Numbered from the stretch's first letter, positions 34,620-45,433 are shown. The stretch: DNA of 57,483 nucleotides from Neurospora tetrasperma FGSC 2508 (GCF_000213175.1 NW_009799103.1:2362618-2420100); one strand, 5' to 3'. Numbers and translations: made by a program. The notes: generated by a model from the sequence alone, not told the origin.

Positions 34620-35850
34620 GTGGGCCAACAAGGGACAGGCCGAGAGAGCATGGCCACAAACGACGTGCTGCATCTGCTAGATCAGACGCCCGCTTGAACA
34701 ACATCTCAGCCTTTTTGTGGCAGTCTTTAGTCTTTGGTCATGCTGTGCTGCCATCACTACATACGTAGAATGAGGTTGTAACCATAGCAGATCCCTGGAG
34801 TTTTAAATCGAACCCTCGGCCGCAAAAGCAAAAGCAGCGCCCTGCATTCCCATGCCTTCTGTCTGGGACAGACTGACACTGTACCCCAATGGGGTGGCCG
34901 GTGGGCTATGCCCTTTCAAGCCAATTTCCATGCTCATCATCGTCGTCGGTCGGTGAGGCTCAAAGGCTCTGGGTATGTGATCTGCGTAACCTGCACGGTT
35001 AAGTATTGCAAAACAATTTACAAGTCGCTTGCTACCGAGGATTCGGTAACATCCGACTTCTAAAAGATACCTAGGTACATGCAAAATGCTTGCGTTTAAA
35101 TTAGCCCACAATCTCGTTCCCGTCTCCACTCACACGCCCCATATTGTGTATGTAGTTCCAGACTTCCAGCTCTTCATGGGTTTAGTCAATACTAGAAAAC
35201 ACACACTAATGTGAACAGAGGCTATGCTAGCAATAATTACATACTACTGGATAGATATCAGAGTGCAACATATCAATATGTCTTTACTACAACAAATATG
35301 TGCTACTTAATGCTTTGATCATATGTAATCTGATACTAGACCAAGCTCAAGATAGGGTACAGGTTAAGGTTGTTGGATATTAGTTTTTAGTGTTTCATTC
35401 TAACAAGTGGTAACTGTATATAAATCCTCGACATAACCAATATGTTAATAGTGGTCTTGAAATTTTTCTTTACGTCGATCTGGTTGCTATGCTCAGAAAA
35501 ACCCCTGGGTTAGATTTTCCAACCCAAAATCGATTTTCATCAAGTAGGTTATCCTCCTCTTCACTATAGCTCCAAAATGCCAGGCAAGTCAGTCTACAAG
35601 TCTTGATGTCCAACTGCCAGACCTCCTTCAACATTCAGCAGGGAGCCCTAAAAAACGATCCTCAATAGCCGCACTCCCGCAGTACTATCTATGTATGACC
35701 CTTGCCCATAGGATTGCCAAGCCCAAGATTACACAGTCTTCTGCAACGGAGTCCACCAAGCTGCTGGGATCACAAGATCAAAAGGAAAAGACTCGCTTCA
35801 GATCAGCACAAAAACTTGGTGCGGGGAGAAGGTGACGGATGAAAAAGACA
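34620..35850. other. Gene-free stretch, AT-rich without RIP pattern at 35,130-35,600
   Basis: No supported gene. From about 35,130 to 35,600 the DNA is clearly more AT-rich than its neighbours but still has frequent CA and TG dinucleotides, so it is not RIP-mutated. Its nature is unknown. Confidence 0.4.
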
Positions 35851-35857
35851 TAAAAAA
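35851..35857 (-). terminator. RNA polymerase III terminator of tRNA-Tyr
   Basis: A run of seven T on the minus strand, nine bases beyond the 3' end of the tRNA. Confidence 0.7.
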
Positions 35858-35866
35858 ATGAACATG

Positions 35867-35955
35867 TCCCCTCGACCGGAATCGAGCCGGTGACCTTTCG
35901 GTATACAATCTATACAATTACAGCCGAACGTGATAGCCAACTACACCACAAGGGG
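35867..35955 (-). tRNA. tRNA-Tyr (GTA) with a 15-nt intron
   Basis: The acceptor stem CCCCTTG pairs with CGAGGGG, the anticodon stem is TTCGG/CCGAA, and the T arm is ACCGG-CTCGATT-CCGGT. The anticodon loop CTGTAA..A gives anticodon GTA. The first pair is C-G, as in eukaryotic tRNA-Tyr. The intron occupies 35903-35917 (ttgtatagattgtat on the minus strand), directly after position 37, where eukaryotic tRNA introns lie; tRNA-Tyr introns are nearly universal in eukaryotes. Mature length is 74 nt including the discriminator A. Confidence 0.95.
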
Positions 35956-36391
35956 ATTTAGAAGATGTTGGCTATTGGTAAAAATTTTGAAACCTATATC
36001 ATTTCTACAGTGCGTGACCAGCATGTCGCTCAAAATGCAAACCTCGCATGGGGAATGAACGACAAGATGTCTCGCATTACCTTTTAATCAGATTCGACCC
36101 ATGACATTGGCGGCAAGTGTCAAGTTAGCTTATAGCGCACCAGGCAATAATAGCTCAAGCTCAGTGAAGGACCTGTACTTGCCAAGCTTTTGCACTTGAC
36201 TGATCGCGCTCAGCACAAAGAATGCTCTTGGGAAAACTCATTAGCAATTTCGATATACTGTACAATAAATGTTGGATTCCCTCGTTGATAACAAAGCAGG
36301 CCGAATCCAAGAAGCCGAATGGGAAGAAGACACAACGAAGAAAGGGAAATACAGTAGTCGGTACGTACGTACGCACGCCAATTTTCTCAGT
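35956..36391. other. Intergenic between tRNA-Tyr and the hypothetical gene
   Basis: 436 bp, no gene seen; it includes the 3' untranslated region of the minus-strand gene that ends at 36392. Confidence 0.5.
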
Positions 36392-38338
36392 CTATGCATT
36401 TTCCATCTTCACATCAGCATTCTCCTCTTTGACCTCGTCCTTCGCTTCCTGCTTGGCCTCGTCTTTAACTTGCTCAATAGCATTCTGGCTGCCTGCTGGT
36501 GTCGCTGCAGCAGGATTTCCCGCATTTTCACTCTTCGTGTCCTTCTTTTCCTCTTGGTCCTGATCAGTCTCGTCCTTTCCATCCTCATCCTTAGGCACGG
36601 CCCTCATCAACCAATTCATCATGCACCAGACGAGCTTCATGGCCTCCACTCTGTCCTCAGGCTTGAAGAGGTCAAACCACTTGCTCCTCCTCACTTCCAG
36701 CCTTCCCCAGCTGCGCTTCCCGTTCTCAAACTCGTGCTCGGCGCGGCCCTCCAAAACCGCCATTAGCTGATCGGGCACCCGCACTCTTACAATGCTGATG
36801 TGGTGATACAAGGCACTGACCACAAAGATGTCATCGTACTCTGCGCCTGCAGCTCTGCCAATGGCGGCGTACTTGGCCTTCTTGTCCCAAGTCAGGGCCG
36901 GAGGGCGAACCATGCGGTAGTTGTCGTACATGGCCATATTACCCGACTTCTTCAGGCGCTTGACGCCCTTGGCCGGTCCCGTGCTAGACTCCTTCTCTCT
37001 TTCTGGGAGACGTGTGCTGGGCAAGGGGCCAAACGGGGAAGCGCGGGAGGCAAGTCGGGAAGAGATGGTCACCTTTGTGGGCTTCTCGGCAGGAGCAGCA
37101 GCCGGAGGGGGCGCGTCCTTGTCTCCAACGAGTGTGTCGTCGCCACTGGTTTGCTGTTCAATCTCACGACCAATGGGGCCACCGGGGCCACCGCCCCATC
37201 GAGGCTTGGTGCACCACCAGGCACCTTCGCCGATGCGCTTCTCGGTGCGACCCTCGCGGGCTCGATGCTGGGCCGTTACTAGCGCGGCAACCAACTCGCG
37301 GCCCAAATCAAAGACGGCGTCCGGATCGGTGGAAGACTCGTTCGGGTCCTCGGGTGGGGGTAGGAAGCCAGTGGAATGCCTAGCACTTACGGCCGCCACA
37401 GGTCCTTCAACAATACCGGCGCGGGCTTCTTCCCTAGTGGTCGGGGTCTTGTACATGAAAGTGCAACCGGAAGAGAAGTAGGAGCTACGGGCAGAACCAC
37501 AATTGCGAGACGTGATGTGCAGCCTCGGTTCAGCACGAGCCGGCGCAGTGTTACAGCCAAAGTCGTACGCGACAAGCTTCAAGAAGGTTTGCACCATCTG
37601 CTGGCGGAAGTCAGGGGGCATCTGATTGCCGGCGCCGGTCCGTCGAGGCTTGGAGGCCAGAGCGTCCTTGTCTTCTTCTTCGCCTTCCGGAGCTGACTGT
37701 TCTGTTACCGAGGTGTCATCCCAATAGTTGGATAGTGTGTCGAGCTGACGGAAGAACTCGTAGCAGTTTCCCAGCCGGGCATGGCTCTGGCCCTTTGGAG
37801 GTTGGATGCGGCGAACAGTCCGGTAGCCGGTCTCATTAGGAAACAACAGCTCACGCTTACGCTCCAGGTAAGTATTGCAGCCGGGAGAGCGGTTTCCCGA
37901 AATCAGTGGGACCCTGGTGCTCTCGTTTACCTCGTGAGCTGCATCGGATGAGAGCTCATCCCAAGCAGCGAAATTCGGGATATAAGACGGATCAGGAATG
38001 AGGTCCGCCGCCGTAGAGTTTGGCACTACATGGACTCCGAGAGCCTCAAAATGGGCAACGGCTAGCTGGGCTGGGCGGACTATGCCCTGCAACAAGGTGA
38101 CAACCGACTTTGGTGTTTCGTCTGCGGCTCCCGGTGCTGTTTGTTGGTCATCTTGAACTTGGGGATAGAAGCGCGGAAAGTTGACGGGCGTAGGTGGAGG
38201 GACGTCCTTGGGCGGCCCTTGAGGCGCTGTGGCCAAGGGAACTAAACGGAATGGTTAGCACAGCTCGGCCAGACGGTCTATGTACAGCAAAAAAGGGGGA
38301 CTGAAGAACACACTCAAGTGGGCAAAGTTCCCAAACAT
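36392..38338 (-). CDS. Hypothetical protein, 624 residues, acidic/basic C-terminus
   Basis: Two exons: 38314-38338 coding MFGNFAHL plus one base, and 36392-38241, joined over a 72-nt GTGTG..TAG intron with a GCTAACC branch site. The join is in phase, and no ATG begins the large frame itself, so the short first exon is well founded. The N-terminal part is Pro-rich. Middle blocks look conserved and globular (NCYEFFRQLDTLSNYW, RQQMVQTFLKLVAYDFGC, RIGEGAWWCTKPRWGGG). A compact domain near the C-terminus (DDIFVVSALYHHISIVRVRV, WFDLFKPEDRVEAMKLVWCM) is followed by a Lys/Glu/Asp/Gln-rich tail ending DVKMENA. There is no signal peptide or membrane segment. I do not recognise a family. A GTAAGT at about 37,386-37,391 inside the frame could be an unused donor. 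Confidence 0.75.
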
Positions 38339-39538
38339 GATGGCTACTGCAGTGGGAAGACACGGCAACGGTACCGTACTACCGAGGGGTTCGGCGTCGA
38401 TGATGAGCGGAAGACGTTGCGCCGGCAACCGACAAGGTAGGATGGGCGGGCACCGTGACGCGGAGCCGGGACTTTCAGTAGACCGCCGACTCAGGCGGAT
38501 GTCGTGCTCTCTGTTGCACAAGAGCGGCGGCGGGAAACAGGTAACAGGAGATGTTTGTGGAGAAAGGAGGGGATGCTGTTGTTGGTTGTAGAGACAGCCT
38601 TGAGATGGAAGAAGATCACGGAAGAGAGGGTCGCCCCTGGGCCCGACCCTGGTGCCCCTGGAGCCAACGTGCCAACCCTGGGTGATATCGATGTGTTCGA
38701 GGAGCTCTGGCGTGTCTGGCCCGATGGCCTGGGGTTGTGCGGCCGCCACGGGGACAAGCCGGTTCGGACGGAATTCGTGGTCGAATGATTTGGGAAGCTC
38801 GTCTGGGCCGCCCAGTCGCCCACAATCACCCAGTCTCCGTTCCGCTAGCGCAGCGGGCCGTTACCGTTACGTTGCCTTGGGTGATCATGGCCAAAGGTTG
38901 AGAGAACGCTTCTTTCGTTGCCATTCCGTCGAAGAGAAGGTGACGGTGAGGGTTTCCACGCCGTTCCCATCAGAGACGACCCCGCATGCCTTTGCAAGTC
39001 AGGGGTTCAAGGGTCACAGCGCCTGCCTGTTTTGGCGGTGGCCGGGCACAGGGATCACGCGCCGCGTCAACCGTTCGGGAGCTCTTCCATGTTCCGCCTG
39101 CAACGGACCTGCAACCCCGCCCGCTTGCCCGTGTAGTGTAGGTAGTACTCACCTACCTGGTTTACAGTGCTGGGACTGGGCTGATGGACGCTGCGAACTA
39201 GTGTGAATACGACAGCGGGCGTCGGCAGCCCACAAGGAGTCTGTTCCCGGTAGACGGTACACTACCTACCTAAGGTAGGTACTTGGAACCCCGTGCCCGC
39301 CCGCCCATTGCCCGGGACACCCCGACCTAAGGCACCTACTACTAGTGTATATAGAGGAACCTACCTCTACTTACCACAGGGCAGTACCCGATTCCTCCAG
39401 AGTGTGTTCGCCCCGAGATGCCGTCCACCTGCGCTTCCGGCTCGGCTACCGGACGCCCGGTCTTGCAGAACATACTTACCTCTAGGTACCTACATAAAGT
39501 GGAAGTGGAAGGTACCTCCAACTTGAAGTGTGTACAGC
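38339..39538. other. Intergenic, up to the Fot1-like insertion
   Basis: 1.2 kb upstream of the hypothetical gene, GC-rich, with overlapping frames on all strands that look spurious. From 39,150 to 39,530 it is dense in cctacct/aggtaggta motifs. Confidence 0.45.
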
Positions 39539-39540
39539 TA

Positions 39541-39636
39541 CCCGTACTACGCCCCCACTTTTTTGGACCTCGCCAGACTCGCACCCCCTAAAGTGGGTGC
39601 TCACGGGTAATACGGCCACACTAGTAAAACGGCCAC
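39541..39636 (+). repeat. Left terminal inverted repeat of the Fot1-like element (96 bp)
   Basis: It begins CCCGTACTACGCCCCCACTT and matches the reverse complement of 41591-41686 at 94 of 96 positions, both differences being C/T. It is preceded by TA (39539-39540), the expected Tc1/mariner target duplication. An internal palindromic motif with arms GCACCC/GGGTGC lies at 39581-39600. Confidence 0.95.
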
Positions 39637-39799
39637 GCACATCTTAAACCTCAACACATTATAACAATTTTAAACTTTCTATAATCCCCTCTCTTTGTAC
39701 AACTACTACTACATCGTATCGCATCAAAATAATTATCAAATTACAATAGAGGCACGTCTGTAATGAGCGCTCGATTTTTACCGGGAAAATCTAAACGTT

Positions 39800-41030
39800 T
39801 TTGTTACCTATCTATACAAGATATTCGAGGTGCCCTATAAGCGACTCTATAACTATATTAAGGGGATCCTACCTAAGAAGGGCGCGCTTGTTCCCTATAA
39901 ATAGAAGTTTACCCTAGTTAATAAGAAAGTTCTATACAATTATATCGACCGTTTTAATAGAATTAATTTCGCCGTGCGACTGTTGTATATTAAGGATGCC
40001 ACCGATTTACTACTTCGAAGTAAGGTCTTTAAAACGGTAGATTCCGATGATAAAGAAATACCTTACGTTAGTATTAATTAGGCAATACAGTTTATTAAGC
40101 GCTACGAATATTCTAAAGTCTAGTAAAAGAAAATAGATAGCACCCGGAAAGATAATAAGGATATAAATAAGGTAAGTCCGTAATATTAATATTATTTATA
40201 TAGGTAATTATTAATAAATAGTATAATAGGTAGCGGTATACTTTAAGAAACTCTATTAAATTATTTTATTAGAAGGTTTTATAGCATTAAATATATAGAA
40301 TATAAATGAGACTGGATTTTGTATTAGTATAGGTAAAGACTAGTTCGTAGTTATAAAGAGGAAGCGAACCTACTACTTCGCTATCCTAGAAAACCGTAAA
40401 TTAGTAATATGTATCGAAGCTATCTCCGTAGCTGGGGAGTACTGCCTAGGCTTTATAATCTTTACCGATTAATTTTATATAGTTAATTAGTATTGGATTA
40501 AAGAGTTAGACCCTCAAATACAGATTACTACTGTATTTACCAGGTATTTAAATTATTAATTGTTATTTAAATAGTTAAAATATTGGAATGAGCATTTAAG
40601 AAAGCGGTAGAAGGTAAAGAAGAAGTTATTAATTTAATAGCTACGGGTTATACTATATTCAGTAAAGTAATTTAGCGCCTTACTCTCCCGCTTACTATAC
40701 TAGTTTCTAATATTATAGTTGTAATAGGGAGTTTCTATAGTATTGTAACAATAATAATATTATAGTCTTCAGTTTGCCCCCCACCTTACCTATCTACTAT
40801 AGCTGCTTAATATAGTAGTCTTTTAATTATTTAAGTACTACTACGCTTAAGCGTTTAATATACTTATACGTAATGAATGTGTAGATATTATAAAGCTAGA
40901 GTTTCTATTTATTATTAAGAATATAAGAAAGAAGGTATTTAAATTTACAATAATACAGTTAATATTTAAAAAGATTGGTATATAGCTATTTCAACCCTAA
41001 TTAGTACTAGGTCCTTTATAAAACTGCGTT
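39800..41030 (+). pseudogene. Fot1/Pogo transposase remnant
   Basis: Plus-strand reading with TAA/TAG interruptions gives an N-terminal DNA-binding region (FEVPYKRLYNYIKGI at about 39,825; LYNYIDRFNRINFAV). This is followed by IYNMDETGFYISIGKDQLVV around 40,296-40,350, where the DETGF motif carries the first catalytic Asp of the DDE transposases. Further on is FAPHLTYLLQLLNIVVF near 40,790, the usual PPHxSHxLQPLDV region with the catalytic Asp changed to Asn. These blocks are diagnostic of Fot1/POT2/Pogo transposases. A GTAAGT..TAG stretch at about 40,169-40,202 may be an intron. Confidence 0.85.
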
Positions 41031-41590
41031 GCCCGCTGTATACCTACCCTATTACTCGAATTAGTAATACTCTTAATATTATTTAAAATACTTAATAACC
41101 TTCGTTAAATGAATAAAGTAGTTACTTAACTATACAACGTTATTAAAAATAAGAATAAATTATCCATATCCTTTAAAAGGATAGTATTGAGCTTCGTAAA
41201 GGGAGGAGAAGTAATTATAGCCAAATTAGTATAAATTAAGTATAATTTGGGTAAAACCCAGTATACTGAAGTAATAAATAAACGCTATAGAGTATATAAA
41301 AATCGATTTATATAAGCTGGAGGGATTTTGAAAGTATTTGACGGCCGGGCTATGGTATTTAAATGAGCTAATAATAATATTAGAACTGCCTACAAGAAAG
41401 CCGACAAAGCGAACTAATAAGCTTAAAATAGGGCAAAAAAGTATAGTAAGAATTTGGCAAAGCTAGCTAGAAAGTAGCGAATTGATAGGAAACTCCAGCT
41501 GCTTGAAGTATACAAATCGGGTTATAATAAAGTACAGTTTCTCAAGCGTGGTGGTTGAATATTTGAATATAACCTCGATTTTACACATAT

Positions 41591-41686
41591 GTGGCCGTTT
41601 TACTGGTGTGGCCGTATTACCCGTGAGCACCCACTTTAGGGGGTGCAAGTCTGGCGAGGTCCAAAAAAGTGGGGGCGTAGTACGGG
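41591..41686 (-). repeat. Right terminal inverted repeat of the Fot1-like element (96 bp)
   Basis: Reverse complement of the left repeat, followed by TA at 41687-41688. Confidence 0.95.
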
Positions 41687-41688
41687 TA

Positions 41689-42660
41689 GCTCTTGGTTGG
41701 TGGTCCCACCCCTCGATGGAATTTGCTAGTCCTCTTGAGCAGACCTGGCGGGTACATGAACAGCGCAATTTTACCCACCACTGTGTTACAAGCAATGCAG
41801 GCAACCAAAAGCGTCATGGCGCCGTGCATCTGCCCCGTCCCTTTTGTCCGCCCACCGTTGACCGTGGATCTCTCCTTCGGCATCATCATTAAGCAAAACA
41901 CAAGAGAACAAAATACAACTGGCGCCGAGGCTTTGAAGTCGGTGCTTCAAACTCCCCGCTTCAGACCCGGTCAAGAAGACTGTTGCAATTGGCCTCGCAA
42001 TCGATTGTCTGAACTGAACGGTTTGTGCATGCTTGAGCTCTCTCAGATCTGCTACCTCCTCAAGTCGCCTCCGCTATTTTTCTGTAGCGAACAACAATCG
42101 AGGTGCCATGGTAGCAGCTGACGGGTGGCTTTCCGGGTCCAAACATATTTCCTTGAAACATTCACGATGCTACTCTCAACACCAAGGAGTGTGCTTCAGG
42201 AGTGTCGCAAGACAGGGATTTGCCCGTCTAAGCGACACCAACATGCGCTAACCCCTTGATGTTAGAGCCGCGTTGACGACAGCCGTGGTTCGTCTCGACC
42301 GTGTTGTCGGTGTTCGTGAGTCGTATTTTGGTTCCATTTCGGACATCACGTCGTTATTACACTTCCCATCTACCAATCAAAGTACATGGGTTCTGTTCTC
42401 AAACACACGCCTATGCTCTTCCTACCTCACCATGCCCCCGATGCCATCATCAGAGGAGCCATGAGGAGGCTGGCTCGGTTCCAATGCGCTGCCGAGGGAA
42501 ATGGGCTGCTGGGGCGGATCCTATTTCTGGCGTCCTCGAGCCATCAAGTGATGATCTGCTCTACGACACCCCAAGCTTTGCTTGTTTAGGGACCATCTTC
42601 CTCACCACTCGCAAAGGGTTCATGATTATACCGACATAGACAGGCCCGCGAGGCCCAACT
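41689..42660. other. Intergenic between Fot1-like element and membrane protein gene
   Basis: About 970 bp without a supported gene. It holds the upstream region, and possibly unrecognised 5' exons, of the membrane protein gene that follows. Confidence 0.4.
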
Positions 42661-42661
42661 A

Positions 42662-42751
42662 TTCTCTTCGCTCACCTGGCGTGTCTTTTTATCCATCATA
42701 CCAATATTAATTATCCTCGTATGCTTTGCGACTGGATTCGCCGGCACGGAG
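42662..42751 (+). other. Candidate signal-peptide exon of the membrane protein gene
   Basis: One frame codes a hydrophobic stretch ending in small residues (CFATGFAGTE), ideal for a secretory signal, and ends exactly at GTACAG. It contains no ATG, so an upstream exon would be needed. Joining it in phase to the main frame requires either the acceptor after GGCAAG (about 42836) or a GTGATC donor at 42758. A different reading, with an ATG at 42721 and the CATCAG acceptor at 42800, is in phase but gives no signal peptide. Confidence 0.35.
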
Positions 42752-42772
42752 GTACAGTGATCGAGTTCCAGC

Positions 42773-44683
42773 ATGTCATCACCCAATCTTCCTTCATCAG
42801 TAAGGTCGTTCATTTTCACAACCACCGGAGGCAAGCGATGTACAGCAATACTCAAAGCTGTCCAATTCAGCAATGTCCGAACAGCCACAGGTCGCGATTC
42901 TCGGTTGCCGGCAACGACAACGAGGTCGACGACGACAACAACGACAGAAGCGACAACAAGGGATGAGAATACGGTGCCAGTCAACACCAGTGCGAGCCCG
43001 CCTCCGCCGCTCGAAGACAGTATATTCCCCAGTTCAACAAGTACGACGAGCATATTGACCACAATACCTACCCCAACTGTCACGAGCACCTCTTCGTCTT
43101 TGCTCCCAACATCATCACCGGAAGCCGAGCAAAATTCTGTGAGCAATGAGACTGAGACTTCAGCGGGAACAAGCATCGTGACAGAAACAGCGTCAGAAAT
43201 ATTTCCGGATGATGCGGTAGTAACGCCTTTTGCTAGCACAGGCGCAAACCTCCAGCCATCCTCAACCAGCAAAGCAGTACAGGCCACGGAAAACCCAACT
43301 TTATTCCCCACTATAAGCTCAGTTCCAAGCGCTCATAACAGCGAAGCCGCGAAGGTGGCCGGAGGTGTGCTCAGTGGTCTTGTGGTCCTCAGTCTCATCG
43401 GACTCTTCTTGTGGTTGTGGCGACGACGGAGATTGCAGAAGAGAAGGAGCACCCTTTTGACACCTCTGGGTCCTGGTCCTGGCACAGACCCAAATGAGAA
43501 GACGCCTTATATCATCAGTCGACGCAGCATTGGCCCAACACCGGGGTTCGTGAAGGCAAAGGCCGCCCTAGGTTACAAGGTCGAAAGGATCCGAGAGCGC
43601 ATCAGTCAAGCCTTTTCCGAACCTAGCATCCTGCTATCGCCTTTGAAACGGGGCCCTCGATTTGAGGAACTCAGCACACACAGTCGAAACCCATCGCTAG
43701 CTTTCACCGACAAGGCTAAAGGAACGGGGTCGGTCAAAGGCAGCATGTCGAATTGGTGGTCTCGAATGGCATCCCACATGCGTATCAGCAAATGGCTACG
43801 CAACATGCGCAACGATGAGGTTGTGCGAGACAGACATTTTGACGCGGAAAACACAAGTGAACGGAAGGCCAGACTCAAGTACCAACCCGACTTTCTAACG
43901 TTGATAGCCATGGACGATGGTGATCTCGGCCGAGAAGCCCAAGGCCAAGGGCAGCAACATCTGAGCGTCGCGCCCCAGGACAGTGGTAGTGGAAGCAGAG
44001 ACAAAGTGCCAACAGCACGGCCACTGCACCTCGACGAGGGCGACAACCCCTTCAGAGACAACAACATGCTCAGCCATATATCAGCCATACCAGCGCCCCT
44101 AGCCGCCGGTCTTGGCCGTTCCGACAACCCTGCCAGCGACCCTCCTTATCCTGTTCGAAACCTTCACAACGACGCCACCACAATCTCCAAACCGCCGACA
44201 GCGACCAACTACGGCATCGAGGACCGCCGCCGCCGACAATCACGCAGTCATCCAATCAGTATTTCTGCCAGCACGACGGCAAATGGAAACCCAAGTCGAC
44301 AACCCAGCACCCGCACCTACCGCGAAAGCATCGACTCGTTCACCACCCATCGCAATAAATTCCGGTCAGACCCTTTTGACTTGGAGCGCCCTGAGCTTCT
44401 GGGCGGTGTTCCGCAAGTCATGGCAAGCCAAGAGACGCCATCAGCAGTGACAGGCCCTAGACATCCACCCAGTGCTCATACCCGCCAGGAGAGCTTTGGC
44501 GGCTCAATGAGGTACTCGTATTCGAGCGGTGTCGTGAGTTTGGATGAGTGGAGTGACCCGGGACCGGATGTAGGTTATAAGTCTGCCGGGTCTGGGGATA
44601 CTAGAGGTTATGGGAGGGTGAGGGGTGCAAGTGTGAGTGTTGGAAGGGATGGAGGGCAAAACATTTTGGGACGGGCAATCTAA
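42773..44683 (+). CDS. Single-pass membrane protein with Ser/Thr-rich stalk
   Basis: The open frame codes 636 residues. Residues about 45-190 are Ser/Thr/Pro-rich, as in O-mannosylated cell-surface stalks. About 195-216 is one membrane span (GGVLSGLVVLSLIGLFLWLW), directly followed by RRRRLQKRR, which places the 420-residue C-terminal part in the cytoplasm. That tail is polar and disordered-looking, ending in a Gly/Ser/Tyr-rich region. The layout resembles Mid2/Wsc-like sensors, but no WSC or other named domain is visible. The true N-terminus is unresolved: a very good signal-peptide-like stretch (LSIIPILIILVCFATGFAGT) is coded at about 42,692-42,748 in another frame, followed by a GTACAG donor. 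The ATG at 42773 would then be inside an intron. Confidence 0.7.
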   Translation: MSSPNLPSSVRSFIFTTTGGKRCTAILKAVQFSNVRTATGRDSRLPATTTRSTTTTTTEATTRDENTVPVNTSASPPPPLEDSIFPSSTSTTSILTTIPTPTVTSTSSSLLPTSSPEAEQNSVSNETETSAGTSIVTETASEIFPDDAVVTPFASTGANLQPSSTSKAVQATENPTLFPTISSVPSAHNSEAAKVAGGVLSGLVVLSLIGLFLWLWRRRRLQKRRSTLLTPLGPGPGTDPNEKTPYIISRRSIGPTPGFVKAKAALGYKVERIRERISQAFSEPSILLSPLKRGPRFEELSTHSRNPSLAFTDKAKGTGSVKGSMSNWWSRMASHMRISKWLRNMRNDEVVRDRHFDAENTSERKARLKYQPDFLTLIAMDDGDLGREAQGQGQQHLSVAPQDSGSGSRDKVPTARPLHLDEGDNPFRDNNMLSHISAIPAPLAAGLGRSDNPASDPPYPVRNLHNDATTISKPPTATNYGIEDRRRRQSRSHPISISASTTANGNPSRQPSTRTYRESIDSFTTHRNKFRSDPFDLERPELLGGVPQVMASQETPSAVTGPRHPPSAHTRQESFGGSMRYSYSSGVVSLDEWSDPGPDVGYKSAGSGDTRGYGRVRGASVSVGRDGGQNILGRAI

Positions 44684-45334
44684 AAGATTTGGTTAGTTAG
44701 CATCGTAGTGAATTACAAGTGGTCTTGGTGTCCTGAACGTAGGTATTATATATATATATATGCTCTCTTTGATCATTGTGCCTCTTCACAGTTCATCTTG
44801 GTCTTGCACATTTCTCAGGCGTTTAAGGTCAGTCTGGGTCTGGGAAACGCAGCGATGCGACTCCATTTGGTGCATATCCCCAGAATAAATGACACTGGGG
44901 AACAGCGATGTAGTGTACGAAACGATGGGATGTCAAGACACATGAGATATAAGCAAATGTATACATACAATCCTGATGGGAAATTCCCAAGCAGCGTTGT
45001 TTAACATCCACCGTCGCCATCTCAAGGTTCTAGAATAACGTTCACTCTTGTCCCTTGGCTGTTTTGGCGCTCTGCCACTCACACGAAGCTATTTGGAAGC
45101 TCCACGTAACACACGTCTTTTTCCTTTTGTTGTCTTCTTTAAGCATAATGCAAGAATAGTATCAACTTCGTAACTTCGTTTATAGTGATGCATTCAGGTA
45201 AACAAGCAAAATACAGAATCGCGAGTAACAAGGGCGTTTGCGTGCAAGGTGAAGTTAAATATCTGATTATATAGATACAGACCTCGGATACGATCTTCGT
45301 CAAACTGCTACGACAGCTGATCAACAGTTGTACA
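44684..45334. other. Intergenic between membrane protein gene and tRNA-Asp
   Basis: 650 bp without a gene; a short (TA)n run lies at about 44,746-44,761. Confidence 0.5.
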
Positions 45335-45427
45335 TCTTCCGTAGTATAGTGGTCAGTATGTGAGCTTGTCAAGCTTGAACATCGGTTCGATTCGCTCGAG
45401 ACCCGGGTTCAATTCCCGGCGGGAGAG
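45335..45427 (+). tRNA. tRNA-Asp (GTC) with a 21-nt intron
   Basis: The acceptor stem TCTTCCG pairs with CGGGAGA, the T arm is CCGGG-TTCAATT-CCCGG, and the discriminator is G as in tRNA-Asp. The anticodon loop TTGTCA..C gives GTC. The stem TGAGC pairs best with GCTCG only if 45372-45392 is removed as an intron directly after position 37; mature length is then 72 nt. The alternative pairing with GCTTG would leave about 20 surplus bases in the variable region. A T-run follows at 45434-45439 as Pol III terminator. Confidence 0.92.
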
Positions 45428-45433
45428 ACCTAA

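Larger units (their letters stand above)
39541..41686 (+). mobile_element. Fot1/Pogo-type DNA transposon (Tc1/mariner superfamily)
   Basis: A 2,146-bp element with 96-bp terminal inverted repeats flanked by TA on both sides (39539-39540 and 41687-41688). The body is AT-rich and RIP-mutated, and contains a decayed plus-strand transposase frame. The inverted repeats remain GC-rich and 98 percent identical to each other, in contrast to the body. It sits in the intergenic region between the hypothetical gene and the membrane protein gene. Confidence 0.93.

Noticed and set aside
38652-39206. 184-codon plus-strand frame upstream of the hypothetical gene
   Set aside because: Low similarity to real proteins in composition, overlaps open frames in all other phases in GC-rich DNA.
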